Assembly (NCBI RefSeq): GCF_000382285.1
Contig: NZ_KB907928.1
Coordinates: 186,001 to 250,000, forward strand
Origin: Solimonas variicoloris DSM 15731
GTDB lineage: Bacteria; Pseudomonadota; Gammaproteobacteria; Nevskiales; Nevskiaceae
DNA: 64,000 nt
Reading direction: 5' to 3'
Within the stretch, counting starts at the first letter, position 1; each line of letters starts with the position of its first letter. The notes below the pieces were generated by a model, which saw only the letters and a list, made by a program, of their open reading frames with translations, ran no database searches and had not been told where the DNA came from. Below, one piece after another: positions 38,986 to 48,272 of this stretch. The position numbers and the translations under genes are program-made.

Positions 38986-40235
38986 GCCGGACGCACGGGC
39001 AGCAGGCCGCCGACGAGCAGGCCGGCCATGCTGAGCAGATAGCCGAGCGCCACATGGCGCGCCGCGGTGCGGCCGCCGATGCCGGCGACCAGGCCGAGCT
39101 TGAAGATCAGGTTGGCGCCGAACGCGGTCAGCACGACGCCGAGCGCGGTTGCCGCGGCGACCTGGCCGCCGCCGAACAGGCGCAGCGTCGACAGGGTGAT
39201 CGCATCAACGTCGGTCAGTCCGGAGATCGCGGCGACCGCGTAGAGACCGCCGGTGCCGAAGCTGTGATGGGCGGCGGCGGTGACGACCAGGACCAGCGCG
39301 AACAGCGCCGCGAAGCCCAGCGCCGCCTTCAGCTCGGCAGGATTGGTCACGCTCATCGCCACCTCTGGCTGTTCGGCCGGCAGGCGCCGCCACAGCCACA
39401 GCGGCGCGATCAGGCCGCCGGCGAGTCCGCCGGCGATGACTGGCAGCAGCGACGGCAGGATTGCCGGCGCGGCGATGCCGGCCAGCACGGCGAGCCGCAG
39501 CAGCACGGTCTGGTTGGCGAGCAGGATGCCGAGCGCCGCCAGTTCCGGCGGCACGCCGGCGCCGCGCGTCTGGCGCGACAGCGCCAGGGTCGTCGCGGTG
39601 CTCGACACCAGGCCGCCGAGCAGACCGGTGATCGCGACCGCGCGGTGATCGTCGAACAGGCGCAGCGCGGCGTAGCCGCACAGGTTCATCGCGCAGATCA
39701 GCACCGCGAACTGGCCGACACGCGCCGGATTGACGGCCGCGAACGGCCCGAAGCCGCGATCCGGCAGCAAGGGCAGCGCCACGAAGGCGAGCACCGCGAA
39801 CTGCAGGAACGACAGCAGCTCCTCGCGCGTCAGGCGGTGCGTGATGCCGTGCAACTCGGTCTTGAAGTAGAGCAGCAGGGTCACGACCACCGCGATGGCG
39901 ACGGCGATGTAGGTGGCGTGATAGACGAGCATCGCGCCGAGCAGGAAGCACAACACGAAGGCGATGCCGGTCGTCGTGCCGGGGTCGCGGGCGTGCTCGG
40001 GATCGCGCAGGTCGGCGGCCAGCCACAGCGCGACGACGCCGAGCAGCGCGACCGGCAGCAGCCACGGCGTTCCGCTCTCGCGCGCCAGCCAGGCCGCGGT
40101 GGTGCCGGACAGCGCGATCAGCGCGAAGCTGCGCAGGCCGGCGCTGCCGGCGTCGGCGCGCTCGCGCTCGACGCCGATCAGCAGGCCGATGCCGAGGCTG
40201 ATCAGGTACGCGCGAAGGATCGCAGGGTCGTCCAC
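38982..40235 (-). CDS. MgtC/SapB-DUF4010 family membrane protein
   Basis: A 417-residue inner-membrane protein. The N-terminal MgtC-like domain (AYLISLGIGLLIGVERER, LRSFALIALSGTTAAWLA) is followed by about eight further spans of DUF4010 (FAAVNPARVGQFAVLICAMNLCGYAALRL, GLLGGLVSSTATTLALSR, AISGLTDVDAITLSTLRL, GANLIFKLGLV). MgtC proteins are tied to magnesium homeostasis and ATPase control in some pathogens; for DUF4010 fusions no role is established. The start overlaps the acetyltransferase gene's end by 34 bases. Confidence 0.88.
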   Translation of the reverse strand: MDDPAILRAYLISLGIGLLIGVERERADAGSAGLRSFALIALSGTTAAWLARESGTPWLLPVALLGVVALWLAADLRDPEHARDPGTTTGIAFVLCFLLGAMLVYHATYIAVAIAVVVTLLLYFKTELHGITHRLTREELLSFLQFAVLAFVALPLLPDRGFGPFAAVNPARVGQFAVLICAMNLCGYAALRLFDDHRAVAITGLLGGLVSSTATTLALSRQTRGAGVPPELAALGILLANQTVLLRLAVLAGIAAPAILPSLLPVIAGGLAGGLIAPLWLWRRLPAEQPEVAMSVTNPAELKAALGFAALFALVLVVTAAAHHSFGTGGLYAVAAISGLTDVDAITLSTLRLFGGGQVAAATALGVVLTAFGANLIFKLGLVAGIGGRTAARHVALGYLLSMAGLLVGGLLPVRPA

Positions 40236-42574
40236 GAGCGGGCCTTCTCGGGCGGGACTTCGAGCACCACGCGCACGCAGCCCGGGTCGTCCGGGTGGCG
40301 TTCGCGGTGGAAGCCGAGGCTGTGCGAGAGCGCCAGCATCGGCGCGTTCTCCAGCAGCACGTCGCCGTAGATGCGGCGGATGCCGCGCTGCGCGCCGTAG
40401 TCGAGGATCGCGCGCATCAGCTGGCGACCGAGACCGAGGCCGGCGAAGTTGTGGTGCACCAGTGCCGCGAACTCGGCTTCGCTGCCGGTCGGATCGGACA
40501 CCAGCGTCGAGACGCCGGCGAGCTCCCCGGGCCGCGAGTCGGCTTCGGCGACGAAGGTCATCTCGCGGTCGTAATCGATCTGCGACATGCGTGCCGCCAT
40601 CGTGTGCGTGAACTGGCGGATGTAGCGGAAGAAGCGCAGGCGGATTTCCTCCGGGTCGAGCTCGGAGAGCATGCGGATCAGCGCCGGTTCGTCGGTCGGC
40701 CGGATCACGCGCAGCAGCATCTGGCGCTCGCCCTTGAGCGGGGCGACGCGCGCCAGCGCGCTCGGGTACGGCGCCAGCGCCAGGCGGTCGCGCTCGCTCG
40801 GCGGTTCGGCTTCGGCGACCAGGCGCGCGTAGCCGATCTCGGCGATGCCGTCGGCCGGCAGCAGGCGCACGTCGGCCTCGAGCAGGCGCGGCTGCTCGAC
40901 GGCGAGCTGCGACAGGCGCGCGACCGCGGTCGCGTAGTCCGACGCGCGCAGGCCGAGCGGCGCGTTGACGCGCGAGCCGAGGCCGATCTCGCCGAGCATC
41001 GTCGTCGCCAGCACGTCGTCGACCGGCGGCAGGGCATAGGTGGTCGGTGCCGCCGCCGACGCCGGGTCGAGGCGGACCTCGATGTAGACCCCCATTTCCG
41101 GATGGCGCTTGAGCTTGACGCGCAAGCCGCGGCCGGCCGCTTCGGCCCAGGCGGCCGGCTGCAGGCCGTAGCCGCTCAGCAGCTCGGCGGCATCGGCGGC
41201 CGGCAGTACCCAGCTGCCCTTGAGCTTGGCCGGCACCGGCAGCGCCGGCGGCTCGCGGCCGTGCGCGAGCGGGTCGAGCGTCGGCGTCCGCATCAGCAGT
41301 TCCTGCGTGCGGCGATGCTCACGGCGGTAGCGCAGCGCGCGCGCCGCGGCCTCGACCGAGGCGAACGCGGCGATGCCGCCTTCGGCGCAGCGGCGCAGCG
41401 CCGGCGCGGCGCGGGCCTGGCCGAGGAACACGACGACCAGGCGCTCGCGCAGCCGCGCCGTGACCAGGCGCTGGGCGAAGGCTTCGTCGTCGCGGCCCGG
41501 TGCCGGGCTGCGCACGAACATCACCATGTCGACGCCGGGCGCGGCCAGCGTCGCGCGCAACGCGTCGAGGGTCTGTTCGTCGGAGGCGAGGCCGACGTCG
41601 AGCCACTGCGCGCCGCTCTGCACTTCAGGCAGAAGCTCGCGCAGCTGGGTCCAGGCGCCGTCGCTCGGTGCTGCCGGCGTCAGGCCTTCGCGCCACAGCG
41701 AGGCGCGGGCGAGCTGGCAGATGCCGTTGCCGGTGCCGACCACGGCGATGCGGCCCTGCATCGCTTCGCCGATGCGCGACATCGCGGCGAGCGCGCTGAA
41801 GATCGCGGTGATGCGGTCGACCTCGACGAGGCCGGCGCGGCGGAACGCCGCCGACAGTACCGGATCGGTCGGCTGCGCGGCGTCGTCGTGCGCGTCCGGC
41901 GTCTGCAGCACGACGACCGGCTTGCTGCGCGCGCAGGCGCGCGCCGCCGACATGAACTTGCGCGGGCTGTGGATGTGCGAGAGCTGCAGGACCACGGCCT
42001 GCGTGCTCGGATCGAGCGCGGCGTAGTCGAGCAGGTCGGCGACGTCGACGTCGGCCTCGCCGCCGGTCACCGCGATCCACGAGAAGCCGAGCGCATGGCC
42101 GGCCGCCCAGTCGAGCGCGGCGGCGGCGATCGAGCGCGACTGCGCGATCAGCGCCGTCGTGCCGGCGGCCGGCAGGCCCCAGGCCGACAGGCTCAGCGTG
42201 CGCGCGTGCGCGGCGCCGGAGCTGCCGGGGCCGAGCACGCGCAGCGTCTCGTCGCGACCGGCGCGCAGGATCGCCTCGGGCACTGGCGTGTCCGGCAGCC
42301 AGATCAGCGCGCGGCAGCCCTGCTCGGTCAGGCCGCGCACCAGTGATGGCGTCATCTCGGCGGCGTCGAAGACGATGCCGAGTTCGTAGTTGGTGGCGTC
42401 GCGGATCTTGCCCAGCGTGCGCCAGCCGTCGAGCGTGTGCGCGTAGAGCGCGCGATACGCGTCGGGCAGCGCGGTCAGGCGGCGCAGCATTTCCTCGGCC
42501 GGCACGTCGGCCGGACGGCCGATGCCGAGCACCGCCTTCGGGCGGAAGAAGGATTCGACGTGGCGGATCGTCAT
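40202..42574 (-). CDS. Pat-like protein lysine acetyltransferase (acyl-CoA-synthetase-like plus GNAT)
   Basis: A 790-residue two-part protein. The N-terminal part (1-610) is a degenerate NDP-forming acyl-CoA-synthetase-like region with a CoA-binding and ATP-grasp layout (PKAVLGIGRP, GLPAAGTTALIAQSRSIAAAALDWA, LSGYGLQPAAWAEA). The C-terminal GNAT domain (about 645-790) carries VHHNFAGLGLGRQLMRAILDYG as the acetyl-CoA loop and YGDVLLENAPMLALSHSLGF. This matches PatZ/Pat enzymes that acetylate acetyl-CoA synthetase and other lysines. The start overlaps the HDAC-type gene's stop (ATGA), so acetylase and deacetylase are likely co-translated. The match to PatZ is by architecture; length is a little short. 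Confidence 0.85.
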   Translation of the reverse strand: MTIRHVESFFRPKAVLGIGRPADVPAEEMLRRLTALPDAYRALYAHTLDGWRTLGKIRDATNYELGIVFDAAEMTPSLVRGLTEQGCRALIWLPDTPVPEAILRAGRDETLRVLGPGSSGAAHARTLSLSAWGLPAAGTTALIAQSRSIAAAALDWAAGHALGFSWIAVTGGEADVDVADLLDYAALDPSTQAVVLQLSHIHSPRKFMSAARACARSKPVVVLQTPDAHDDAAQPTDPVLSAAFRRAGLVEVDRITAIFSALAAMSRIGEAMQGRIAVVGTGNGICQLARASLWREGLTPAAPSDGAWTQLRELLPEVQSGAQWLDVGLASDEQTLDALRATLAAPGVDMVMFVRSPAPGRDDEAFAQRLVTARLRERLVVVFLGQARAAPALRRCAEGGIAAFASVEAAARALRYRREHRRTQELLMRTPTLDPLAHGREPPALPVPAKLKGSWVLPAADAAELLSGYGLQPAAWAEAAGRGLRVKLKRHPEMGVYIEVRLDPASAAAPTTYALPPVDDVLATTMLGEIGLGSRVNAPLGLRASDYATAVARLSQLAVEQPRLLEADVRLLPADGIAEIGYARLVAEAEPPSERDRLALAPYPSALARVAPLKGERQMLLRVIRPTDEPALIRMLSELDPEEIRLRFFRYIRQFTHTMAARMSQIDYDREMTFVAEADSRPGELAGVSTLVSDPTGSEAEFAALVHHNFAGLGLGRQLMRAILDYGAQRGIRRIYGDVLLENAPMLALSHSLGFHRERHPDDPGCVRVVLEVPPEKARSWTTLRSFART

Positions 42575-43521
42575 GCGGGCAGCTCGTCTCCGCCGACGAA
42601 CGGCGTCAGGAACGATTCGACGCTGCGCGCCAGCGCCGTCAGGTCGTAGCCACCCTCCAGCGTCGCCAGCACGCGTCCCTGGGCGGTGACCGCGGCGATG
42701 TCGCGGATCAGCGTGCCGAGCCACTGGAAGTCGCCGTACTGCAGGCGCAGGTCGCCGAGCGGGTCGGCGAGGTGCGCGTCGAAGCCGGCGGAGACCAGCA
42801 GCATCTGCGGGCGCTGCGCTTCGAGCGCCGGCAGCCAGTGCTCGACGACCTTGGCGCGGAACGCCGGGCCGTCGGTATACGGCTTGAGCGGCACGTCGAC
42901 GAGGTTCTGCGCGTGCAGCACGCCGCTCCAGTACGGATAGAGCGGATGCTGGTAGGTCGACAGCAGCAGCGCGCGCGGCTCGTCGAGGAAGCAGTCGGCG
43001 GTGCCGTTGCCGTAATGCAGGTCGAAGTCGAGCACGGCGACGCGCTCCAGGCCGCGCGACAGCGCGTACTTGGCGGCGACCGCGACATTGTTGAAGTAGC
43101 AGAAGCCCATCGCGCGCGTGCGCTCGGCGTGATGGCCGGGCGGCCGCACCGCGCAGAACGCGAGGCTGGTGCGGCCCTCGAGCAGCAGGTCGACGCCGAG
43201 CACACCGGCGCCGGCGGCGCGCAGCGCGGCGGCGACGGTGTGTTCGGTGACCGCGGTGTCGCCGTCGATGTCGTGCCGCACCGTGCCGGTGTCGCGCAGC
43301 GACAGGATGTGGTGGATGTGGGCGCCGTTGTGGGCGCGCGCGAGATCGTCGTAGCGCGCTTCGGGAGCCTCGTGATGTTGCATGAAGTCGGCGTAGCCGC
43401 AGGCGATCATGCGGTCCTCGATCGCCGCCAGCCGCCGCGGCGACTCCGGGTGATCGGGCGCGATCTCGTGGCGCCGGCATTCGGCGTGCGTGATCCAGGC
43501 GACGGGCAGCGAAGCGGGCAT
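42571..43521 (-). CDS. Histone-deacetylase-family amidohydrolase
   Basis: A 316-residue zinc-dependent deacetylase of the HDAC/AcuC/acetylpolyamine amidohydrolase superfamily. Motifs: HPESPRRLAAIEDRM, RPPGHHAERTRAMGFCYFNNVAVAA, VLDFDLHYGNGTADCF and VSAGFDAHLADPLG. Zinc ligands are the Asp and His of DFDLH and the Asp of GFDAH; the second His of the usual D-x-D-x-H-H is Tyr here. In Bacillus, AcuC opposes the acetyltransferase AcuA on acetyl-CoA synthetase; direct linkage to a Pat-like gene here suggests the same writer/eraser logic. Confidence 0.92.
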   Translation of the reverse strand: MPASLPVAWITHAECRRHEIAPDHPESPRRLAAIEDRMIACGYADFMQHHEAPEARYDDLARAHNGAHIHHILSLRDTGTVRHDIDGDTAVTEHTVAAALRAAGAGVLGVDLLLEGRTSLAFCAVRPPGHHAERTRAMGFCYFNNVAVAAKYALSRGLERVAVLDFDLHYGNGTADCFLDEPRALLLSTYQHPLYPYWSGVLHAQNLVDVPLKPYTDGPAFRAKVVEHWLPALEAQRPQMLLVSAGFDAHLADPLGDLRLQYGDFQWLGTLIRDIAAVTAQGRVLATLEGGYDLTALARSVESFLTPFVGGDELPA

Positions 43522-43684
43522 GGCGGGGGCGAGCGGGCTCTCTGGGGGCGGCGAGTCGCCCCATTCTGCCGGACTCGCGCCGGCCCGGCACTCCGTACTG
43601 GCCGCAATTCATGCGCCGTTTGAGGGGCGGCTGAAGCCCCGGGGCCAAGCCTATGCTCGGATCGACCTATCGCCGGAGATGACG

Positions 43685-44878
43685 ATGCCGTCCGCCACGC
43701 CGCCGCTGCAGCTCGATCCCTACGATCATCGCTTTCACTGGGACCCGTATCCCACGTACGCGGCGCTGCGCGAACACGATCCGGTGCATTACAACGCCGC
43801 GCTCGACCTGTGGTTCCTGACCAAGTGGGACGACGTCTACCAGGCCTTCCGCGATTTCAGGACCTTCATCAACACCGGCGCGACTTCGCTCGAGAAGGGC
43901 TCGACCGAGAAGCTGCCGTATCCGATGTTCATCTTCAGCGATCCGCCCGAGCACACGCGCGTGCGCAATCTGTTCATGCCGCTGATGACGCCGGCGGCGG
44001 TGCAGACGATGGAGGCGTACATCCGCGCGCAGGCGCGGCGGCTGCTGCAGCGGCACGCGCCGGGCGGCCGCTTCGATTTCGTCGCCGATCTCGGCTGCTA
44101 TCTGCCGATGGACGTGATCTCGACGCTGACGGCGGTGCCGGTCGAGGATCAGGACCGGGTGCGCGGCTGGGCCGACGACCTGATCGCCCGCGAGGACAAG
44201 CAGCACGATCTGTCCGAGCGCAACGTGCAGGGCTTCATCAGCATGGCGACCTATTTCGAGGGCCATCGTGCCAAGCATCGGGCGCTGCCGCCGGGGCAGG
44301 ATCTGCTCGGCGTGATGCTGCGCGCCGAGCAGGACGGCCGCCTCACGCAGGCGCAGGTGGTCGGCACGCTGATCCTGCTGGCGATCGCCGGCAACGAGAC
44401 CACGACCAAGCTGATCGGCAACATGGCCTACCGCCTCTGGCAGCATCCCGAGCAGCGCCGGCTGCTGGTCGAGAACCCGGCGCTGATCGCCGGCGCGGTC
44501 GAGGAAACGCTGCGTTTCGACGGCTCCTCGCAGATCATCGTGCGCCGCGTCGGCCGGGACGTGACGCTGCGCGGCAAGCCGCTGCGCCAGGGCGACCGCG
44601 TCGGCCTGTGCATCATTTCCGCCAATCGCGACGCCGACAAATATCCGAACCCCGACGTCTACGACGTGCGCCGCGGCGCGCGCGATCATCTGGCGTTCGG
44701 CCTGGGCATCCATGCCTGTCTCGGCTCGGCGCTCGCGCGCCTGGAAGCGCGCGTGGTGTTCGAGGAAATCCTGAAAGTGATGCCCGACTACGAGATCGAC
44801 GAGTCGGGCCTGCAGCGCGCGCACAATCCCAACGTTCGCGGCTTCACGCACGTGCCGGCGCGCTTCGCGCCGCGCTGA
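43685..44878 (+). CDS. Cytochrome P450
   Basis: A 397-residue soluble class I bacterial P450. The I-helix AGNETTTK (oxygen activation), K-helix EETLRF, and haem ligand loop FGLGIHACLGSALARLE with the proximal Cys are intact. The N terminus LDPYDHRFHWDPYPTYAALRE is typical. ATG 43685 is preferred over 43679 because GGAG lies six bases before it. Electrons would come from a ferredoxin and reductase; no ferredoxin gene is adjacent, though an Fpr-type reductase lies 8 kb away. The substrate is unknown; relatives in Nevskiales and actinobacteria act on terpenes, steroids or alkanes. Confidence 0.93.
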   Translation: MPSATPPLQLDPYDHRFHWDPYPTYAALREHDPVHYNAALDLWFLTKWDDVYQAFRDFRTFINTGATSLEKGSTEKLPYPMFIFSDPPEHTRVRNLFMPLMTPAAVQTMEAYIRAQARRLLQRHAPGGRFDFVADLGCYLPMDVISTLTAVPVEDQDRVRGWADDLIAREDKQHDLSERNVQGFISMATYFEGHRAKHRALPPGQDLLGVMLRAEQDGRLTQAQVVGTLILLAIAGNETTTKLIGNMAYRLWQHPEQRRLLVENPALIAGAVEETLRFDGSSQIIVRRVGRDVTLRGKPLRQGDRVGLCIISANRDADKYPNPDVYDVRRGARDHLAFGLGIHACLGSALARLEARVVFEEILKVMPDYEIDESGLQRAHNPNVRGFTHVPARFAPR

Positions 44879-44994
44879 GCGCTCCGCACCGCAGGCGCCG
44901 CGGAACGCCGGGTCCGCTGCGGCCGCCGCGATCGGGGATGGCGGCGGCGTAAGATGGCGGGCAAGCGCCTCGCTCCACGACCCGGGATCCCGCC

Positions 44995-45504
44995 ATGCCG
45001 ACGTTTCCGTTTCGCGCCATCCTCGCCGCCGCCGGCCTCGCCACGCTGGTCGCCTGCGCGGCAGTGACGCCGTACCAGCCCGCGCGCAAGGGCTATGGAT
45101 ATTCGGCGCAGATGCTCGAGACCAACCGCTACCGCGTGAGCTTCACCGGCAGCTCCGAGACGCCGCGGCAGACCGTCGAGAACTACCTGCTGTACCAGGC
45201 AGCGGAAGTCACGCTGAACAGCGGCAACGACTACTTCATCGTCGCCGCCAGCTCGACCAGCGCCAAGCCCGGCAGCGGGCCGAGCTTCAGCGTCGGGGTC
45301 GGCGGTTTCGGCTTCGGTTCGCACAGCGGCGTCGGCGTCGGGGTCGGCACCGAGACCGGCGGCAGCCAGAAGGCCGAGTACAGCGCACAGGCCGAGATCC
45401 TGACGTTCAAGGGGGCCAAGCCCGCCGACAATCCTCAGGCCTTCGACGCGCGCGAGGTCAAGGCCAATCTTGAAGCGCAGATCGTGCGGCCGGCGACGCC
45501 CTGA
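44995..45504 (+). CDS. CC0125/CC1285 family lipoprotein
   Basis: A 169-residue lipoprotein with a signal peptide ending at LVACA. The conserved core is YGYSAQMLETNRYRVSFTGSSETPRQTVENYLLYQAAEVTLNSGNDYFIV, the pattern of this family, followed by a Gly/Val/Ser-rich region (SFSVGVGGFGFGSHSGVGVGVG) and a second beta-rich segment. It probably lies at the outer-membrane inner face. Function is unknown. The gene is isolated between a P450 gene and a convergent LysR gene. Confidence 0.88.
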   Translation: MPTFPFRAILAAAGLATLVACAAVTPYQPARKGYGYSAQMLETNRYRVSFTGSSETPRQTVENYLLYQAAEVTLNSGNDYFIVAASSTSAKPGSGPSFSVGVGGFGFGSHSGVGVGVGTETGGSQKAEYSAQAEILTFKGAKPADNPQAFDAREVKANLEAQIVRPATP

Positions 45505-45524
45505 GACGCCGCTGGCGGGGGCAC

Positions 45525-46520
45525 TCAGCCGCCGAAGTCCGGGACGGCGGCGAAGGCGATCGGCACCTGCGGCGGTTCCGCCCAGGGCTCGGCGCGGGCC
45601 TCGGCGAGTATCCACTCGCGGAACGCGGCGACCGAAGGCTCGTCCTGGTTCTCGCGGCTGTAGACCAGGTAGTAGCTGGCGCCGGTCGGCAGGCTCAGCG
45701 GGAACGGCGCGACCAGACTGCCTTCGGCGAATTCTCCGACCGCCATGATCGGGATGCCGAGCACCACGCCGAGGCCGTCGGCCGCGGCCTGCATCGCCAG
45801 CGTCACGTGATTGAAAGTCGGGCCGCGCCGCGTGTTGACGCCGCGCACGCCGGCGGCCTTCAGCCACGAGGTCCAGTTCGGCCGGCCGACGTCGACCATC
45901 GCGATGTCGTTCTCGTAGTGCAGCAGCGTGTGGTGGCGCAGATCGTCCGGCGTGCGCAGCGGATTGGTCCCTTCGAGCAGGCGCGGACTGCACATCGGCA
46001 GGGCATACGAGTCGAACAGCTTGTGCACGACGTAGCCCGGATAGTCGCCGTCGCCGAAGCGGATCGCGACGTCGCCGCCCTCGAGCAGATTGGCGCCCTG
46101 GTCGAGCTCGCCGCGCGCGCGATCGACCAAGGTCTGTCGCGCCGAGATGCGCAGGTCGAGGTCCGGATTGCGATCGCGGAAGCCGGCCAGCTTGGGAATC
46201 AGCCACTTCGAGGCCAGCGCCGGCGGCACGCTCAGCATCAGGCGGCCGGCATGGGCCAGGTGCTGCGCCGCCGCGACCGCGTCGGCCATCTGCGCGAACG
46301 CGGCCGTCAGCTTGGGCAGGCAGGCTTCGCCGGCCGGCGTCAGGGCGATGCGGCGCGGCATGCGCTTGAACAGCGCCACGCCCAGGTGTTCCTCGAGCGC
46401 CTTGATCTGGTGGCTGATCGCCGCCGGCGTGACGTGCAGCTCCTGCGCCGCCTTGTACACGCTGCAGTGGCGTGCGGCGGCTTCGAAGGCACGAAGCGCA
46501 TTGAGCGGCGGAAGGCGCAT
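45525..46520 (-). CDS. LysR family transcriptional regulator (GcvA-like)
   Basis: A 331-residue regulator. N-terminal helix-turn-helix: PPLNALRAFEAAARHCSVYKAAQELHVTPAAISHQIKALEEHLGVALF. The substrate-binding domain follows with GDVAIRFGDGDYPGY and GLGVVLGIPIMAVGEFAEGSLVAPF, as in the GcvA branch. ATG 46520 is used since MRLPPLNALRAF is the usual GcvA-like start. No divergent target lies next to it; the nearest upstream gene is the HCCA isomerase on the same strand. Confidence 0.92.
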   Translation of the reverse strand: MRLPPLNALRAFEAAARHCSVYKAAQELHVTPAAISHQIKALEEHLGVALFKRMPRRIALTPAGEACLPKLTAAFAQMADAVAAAQHLAHAGRLMLSVPPALASKWLIPKLAGFRDRNPDLDLRISARQTLVDRARGELDQGANLLEGGDVAIRFGDGDYPGYVVHKLFDSYALPMCSPRLLEGTNPLRTPDDLRHHTLLHYENDIAMVDVGRPNWTSWLKAAGVRGVNTRRGPTFNHVTLAMQAAADGLGVVLGIPIMAVGEFAEGSLVAPFPLSLPTGASYYLVYSRENQDEPSVAAFREWILAEARAEPWAEPPQVPIAFAAVPDFGG

Positions 46521-46705
46521 GACGGGCGGCGGATCTCGACAGACAGGCGGGAACGACGGGGAGGGTGCCGGTGCGGTCGTCCGGTCGTCCGACGCCAGCA
46601 TCGCGCCGCCTCACCGCAGCCGGCGTGCATGATGACGGAAAGCCTGCGCCGCTGCACGCGGCACGCGCCGGCGTTCTGCGATGCGCTGCGCAGTCGCGCG
46701 CGGCG

Positions 46706-47293
46706 CTATGCGGCGTCGGCCAGCGCGCTCGCCATCAGCTCGAAGCGGTCGTTGCCCCAGAACATCGCATCGCCGATGAAGAAGGTCGGCGCGCCGAACG
46801 CGCCGCGCTGCACCGCCTCGTCGGTATAGGCCTTCAGCTGCTCCTTGGCTTCCGGCGTCTGCGCGCGGGCCAGCAGATCCGGGCCATCGAAGCCGAGTTC
46901 GGCGGCGAGCGCGGCCAGCACCGGCGGCTGGCTGATGTCGAGATTGCGCGTCCAGTAGGCGTCGAGGCTGGCGCGCGCCCAGCGCGCGCGGTCCTCGCCG
47001 CCGAGCGCGCTGGCGATGCGCTGGGCATTCAGCGTCGACACCGGGAACGGGCTCGGCACCTGCAGCGGCACGCCGTAATGGCGCGCCCAGCGCTGCAGGT
47101 CGGCGAACATGTACTGGCCCTTGGCCGGAACCGTCAGCGGCGCGCGGTTGCCGCAGGCTTCGAACAGCTTGCCGAGCAGCACCGGCTTCCAGACGAGCGC
47201 GGCGCCGTGCTCGGCAGCGAAGCGCTCGATCCGCGTCGCGGCGAGGTAGGTGTAGGGACTGACGGCGTCCCAGTAGAACTCGATCGTCGCCAT
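46706..47293 (-). CDS. 2-hydroxychromene-2-carboxylate isomerase (DsbA/GST-kappa fold)
   Basis: A 195-residue protein of the HCCA isomerase/GST-kappa group with a thioredoxin-like fold and a Ser in place of the DsbA Cys (YWDAVSPYTYLAATRIERF). Other marks: WKPVLLGKLFEACGN, DLQRWARHYGVPLQVPSPFPVSTLNAQRIA and GAFGAPTFFIGDAMFWGNDRFEL. The named activity is in naphthalene degradation, using glutathione, but most family members have other or unknown substrates; no other naphthalene gene is present. Confidence 0.9.
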   Translation of the reverse strand: MATIEFYWDAVSPYTYLAATRIERFAAEHGAALVWKPVLLGKLFEACGNRAPLTVPAKGQYMFADLQRWARHYGVPLQVPSPFPVSTLNAQRIASALGGEDRARWARASLDAYWTRNLDISQPPVLAALAAELGFDGPDLLARAQTPEAKEQLKAYTDEAVQRGAFGAPTFFIGDAMFWGNDRFELMASALADAA

Positions 47294-47455
47294 CGCGGCG
47301 GGCTCCTCTGCGCTTGTTCTTCCGTGCAGGCCGGTTTCAGGCAGTCTGTCACGCGTCGCAGCGGCGGCACAACTTGTGCTTCAGCCGTCGGCGGACGGGG
47401 CGTGACGAAGCCCTGCGGGCTGCCTACACTGGCGCCCCTCTGCAAGGTAGGAATC

Positions 47456-48226
47456 ATGACGTACTGTTGTGCGATCAAGGTGAACGACGGACTGGTGTTC
47501 GCGGGCGATACGCGGACCAGCGCCGGCGTCGACGACGTGCGGACGTATAACAAGGTCCACGTCTTCGAGTTCCCGGGCGACCGCGTCTTCGTGCTGCTGT
47601 CGGCCGGCAATCTGGCGACGACGCAGGCGGTGCTGGCCCACATCAGGCGCGATCTCGAAGAGCCGGTGGTGCCGATGAGCCTGCGCCTGGCGCGCTACAT
47701 GTTTGACGCCGCCGAATACATTGGCTCGCTGTCGGTGAGTGCGCAGAAGCATGTCGCCCAGCAGACGCAGTACAGCAGCGTCGACCTGCGCACGACCTTC
47801 ATCCTCGGTGGCCAGATCCAGGGCGAGGAGCCGGCGATCTACATGATCTATCCGGAAGGCAACTGCATCGCCTCGTCGCCGGAGACGCCGTTCCTGCAGA
47901 TCGGCGAGAGCAAGTACGGCAAGCCGATCCTCGACCGCGTGATCCGTCCGCCGGTGCCGCTCGAGGACGCCGCCCGCTGCGCGCTGGTCTCGATCGACTC
48001 GACGATGCGCTCGAACATCTCGGTCGGTCCGCCGATCGATCTGGCGATCCTGCCGCGCGACGCGCTGCGCATCACGCACCGGCTGCGCCTCGACCTCGAC
48101 ACGCCGTTCTACGCGCAGCTGCGCGAGTCCTGGGGGCGACAGCTGGTCGCCGCGTTCCGCAATCTGCCGAAATTCGACTGGGAAACGCCGGACGCGCAGG
48201 GGCGGCTGCTCGACGCCAACGACTGA
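47456..48226 (+). CDS. Proteasome-type protease Anbu (bacterial proteasome homolog)
   Basis: A 256-residue Ntn-fold peptidase. After Met removal the nucleophile would be Thr2 (MTYCCAIKVNDGLVFAGDTRTSAGVDDVRTYNKVH), with the Asp of GDTRTSAG and the Lys of YNKVH in catalytic positions. Further marks are VDLRTTFILGGQI and YPEGNCIASSPETPFLQIGESKYGKPILDR. Anbu assembles as open helical or ring structures; its substrate is not settled. The associated alpha-E and ATP-grasp genes lie directly downstream but in convergent orientation. Confidence 0.93.
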   Translation: MTYCCAIKVNDGLVFAGDTRTSAGVDDVRTYNKVHVFEFPGDRVFVLLSAGNLATTQAVLAHIRRDLEEPVVPMSLRLARYMFDAAEYIGSLSVSAQKHVAQQTQYSSVDLRTTFILGGQIQGEEPAIYMIYPEGNCIASSPETPFLQIGESKYGKPILDRVIRPPVPLEDAARCALVSIDSTMRSNISVGPPIDLAILPRDALRITHRLRLDLDTPFYAQLRESWGRQLVAAFRNLPKFDWETPDAQGRLLDAND

Positions 48227-48234
48227 GGCCGGCG

Positions 48235-48253
48235 CCCGCCGCGGAGCGGCGGG
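48235..48253. terminator. Hairpin between the Anbu and alpha-E genes
   Basis: Perfect 8-bp arms CCCGCCGC/GCGGCGGG with loop GGA in the 46-base convergent gap. No U tract on either strand, so a terminator role is only suggested by position. Confidence 0.4.
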
Positions 48254-48272
48254 GTGCCCGGCGTGCGCGGGC

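Noticed and set aside
40202-43648. Acetyltransferase frame extended to 1148 codons as an HDAC-acetyltransferase fusion
   Set aside because: The upstream part is a shifted reading of the deacetylase gene; the deacetylase motifs are in another frame, so there are two genes.
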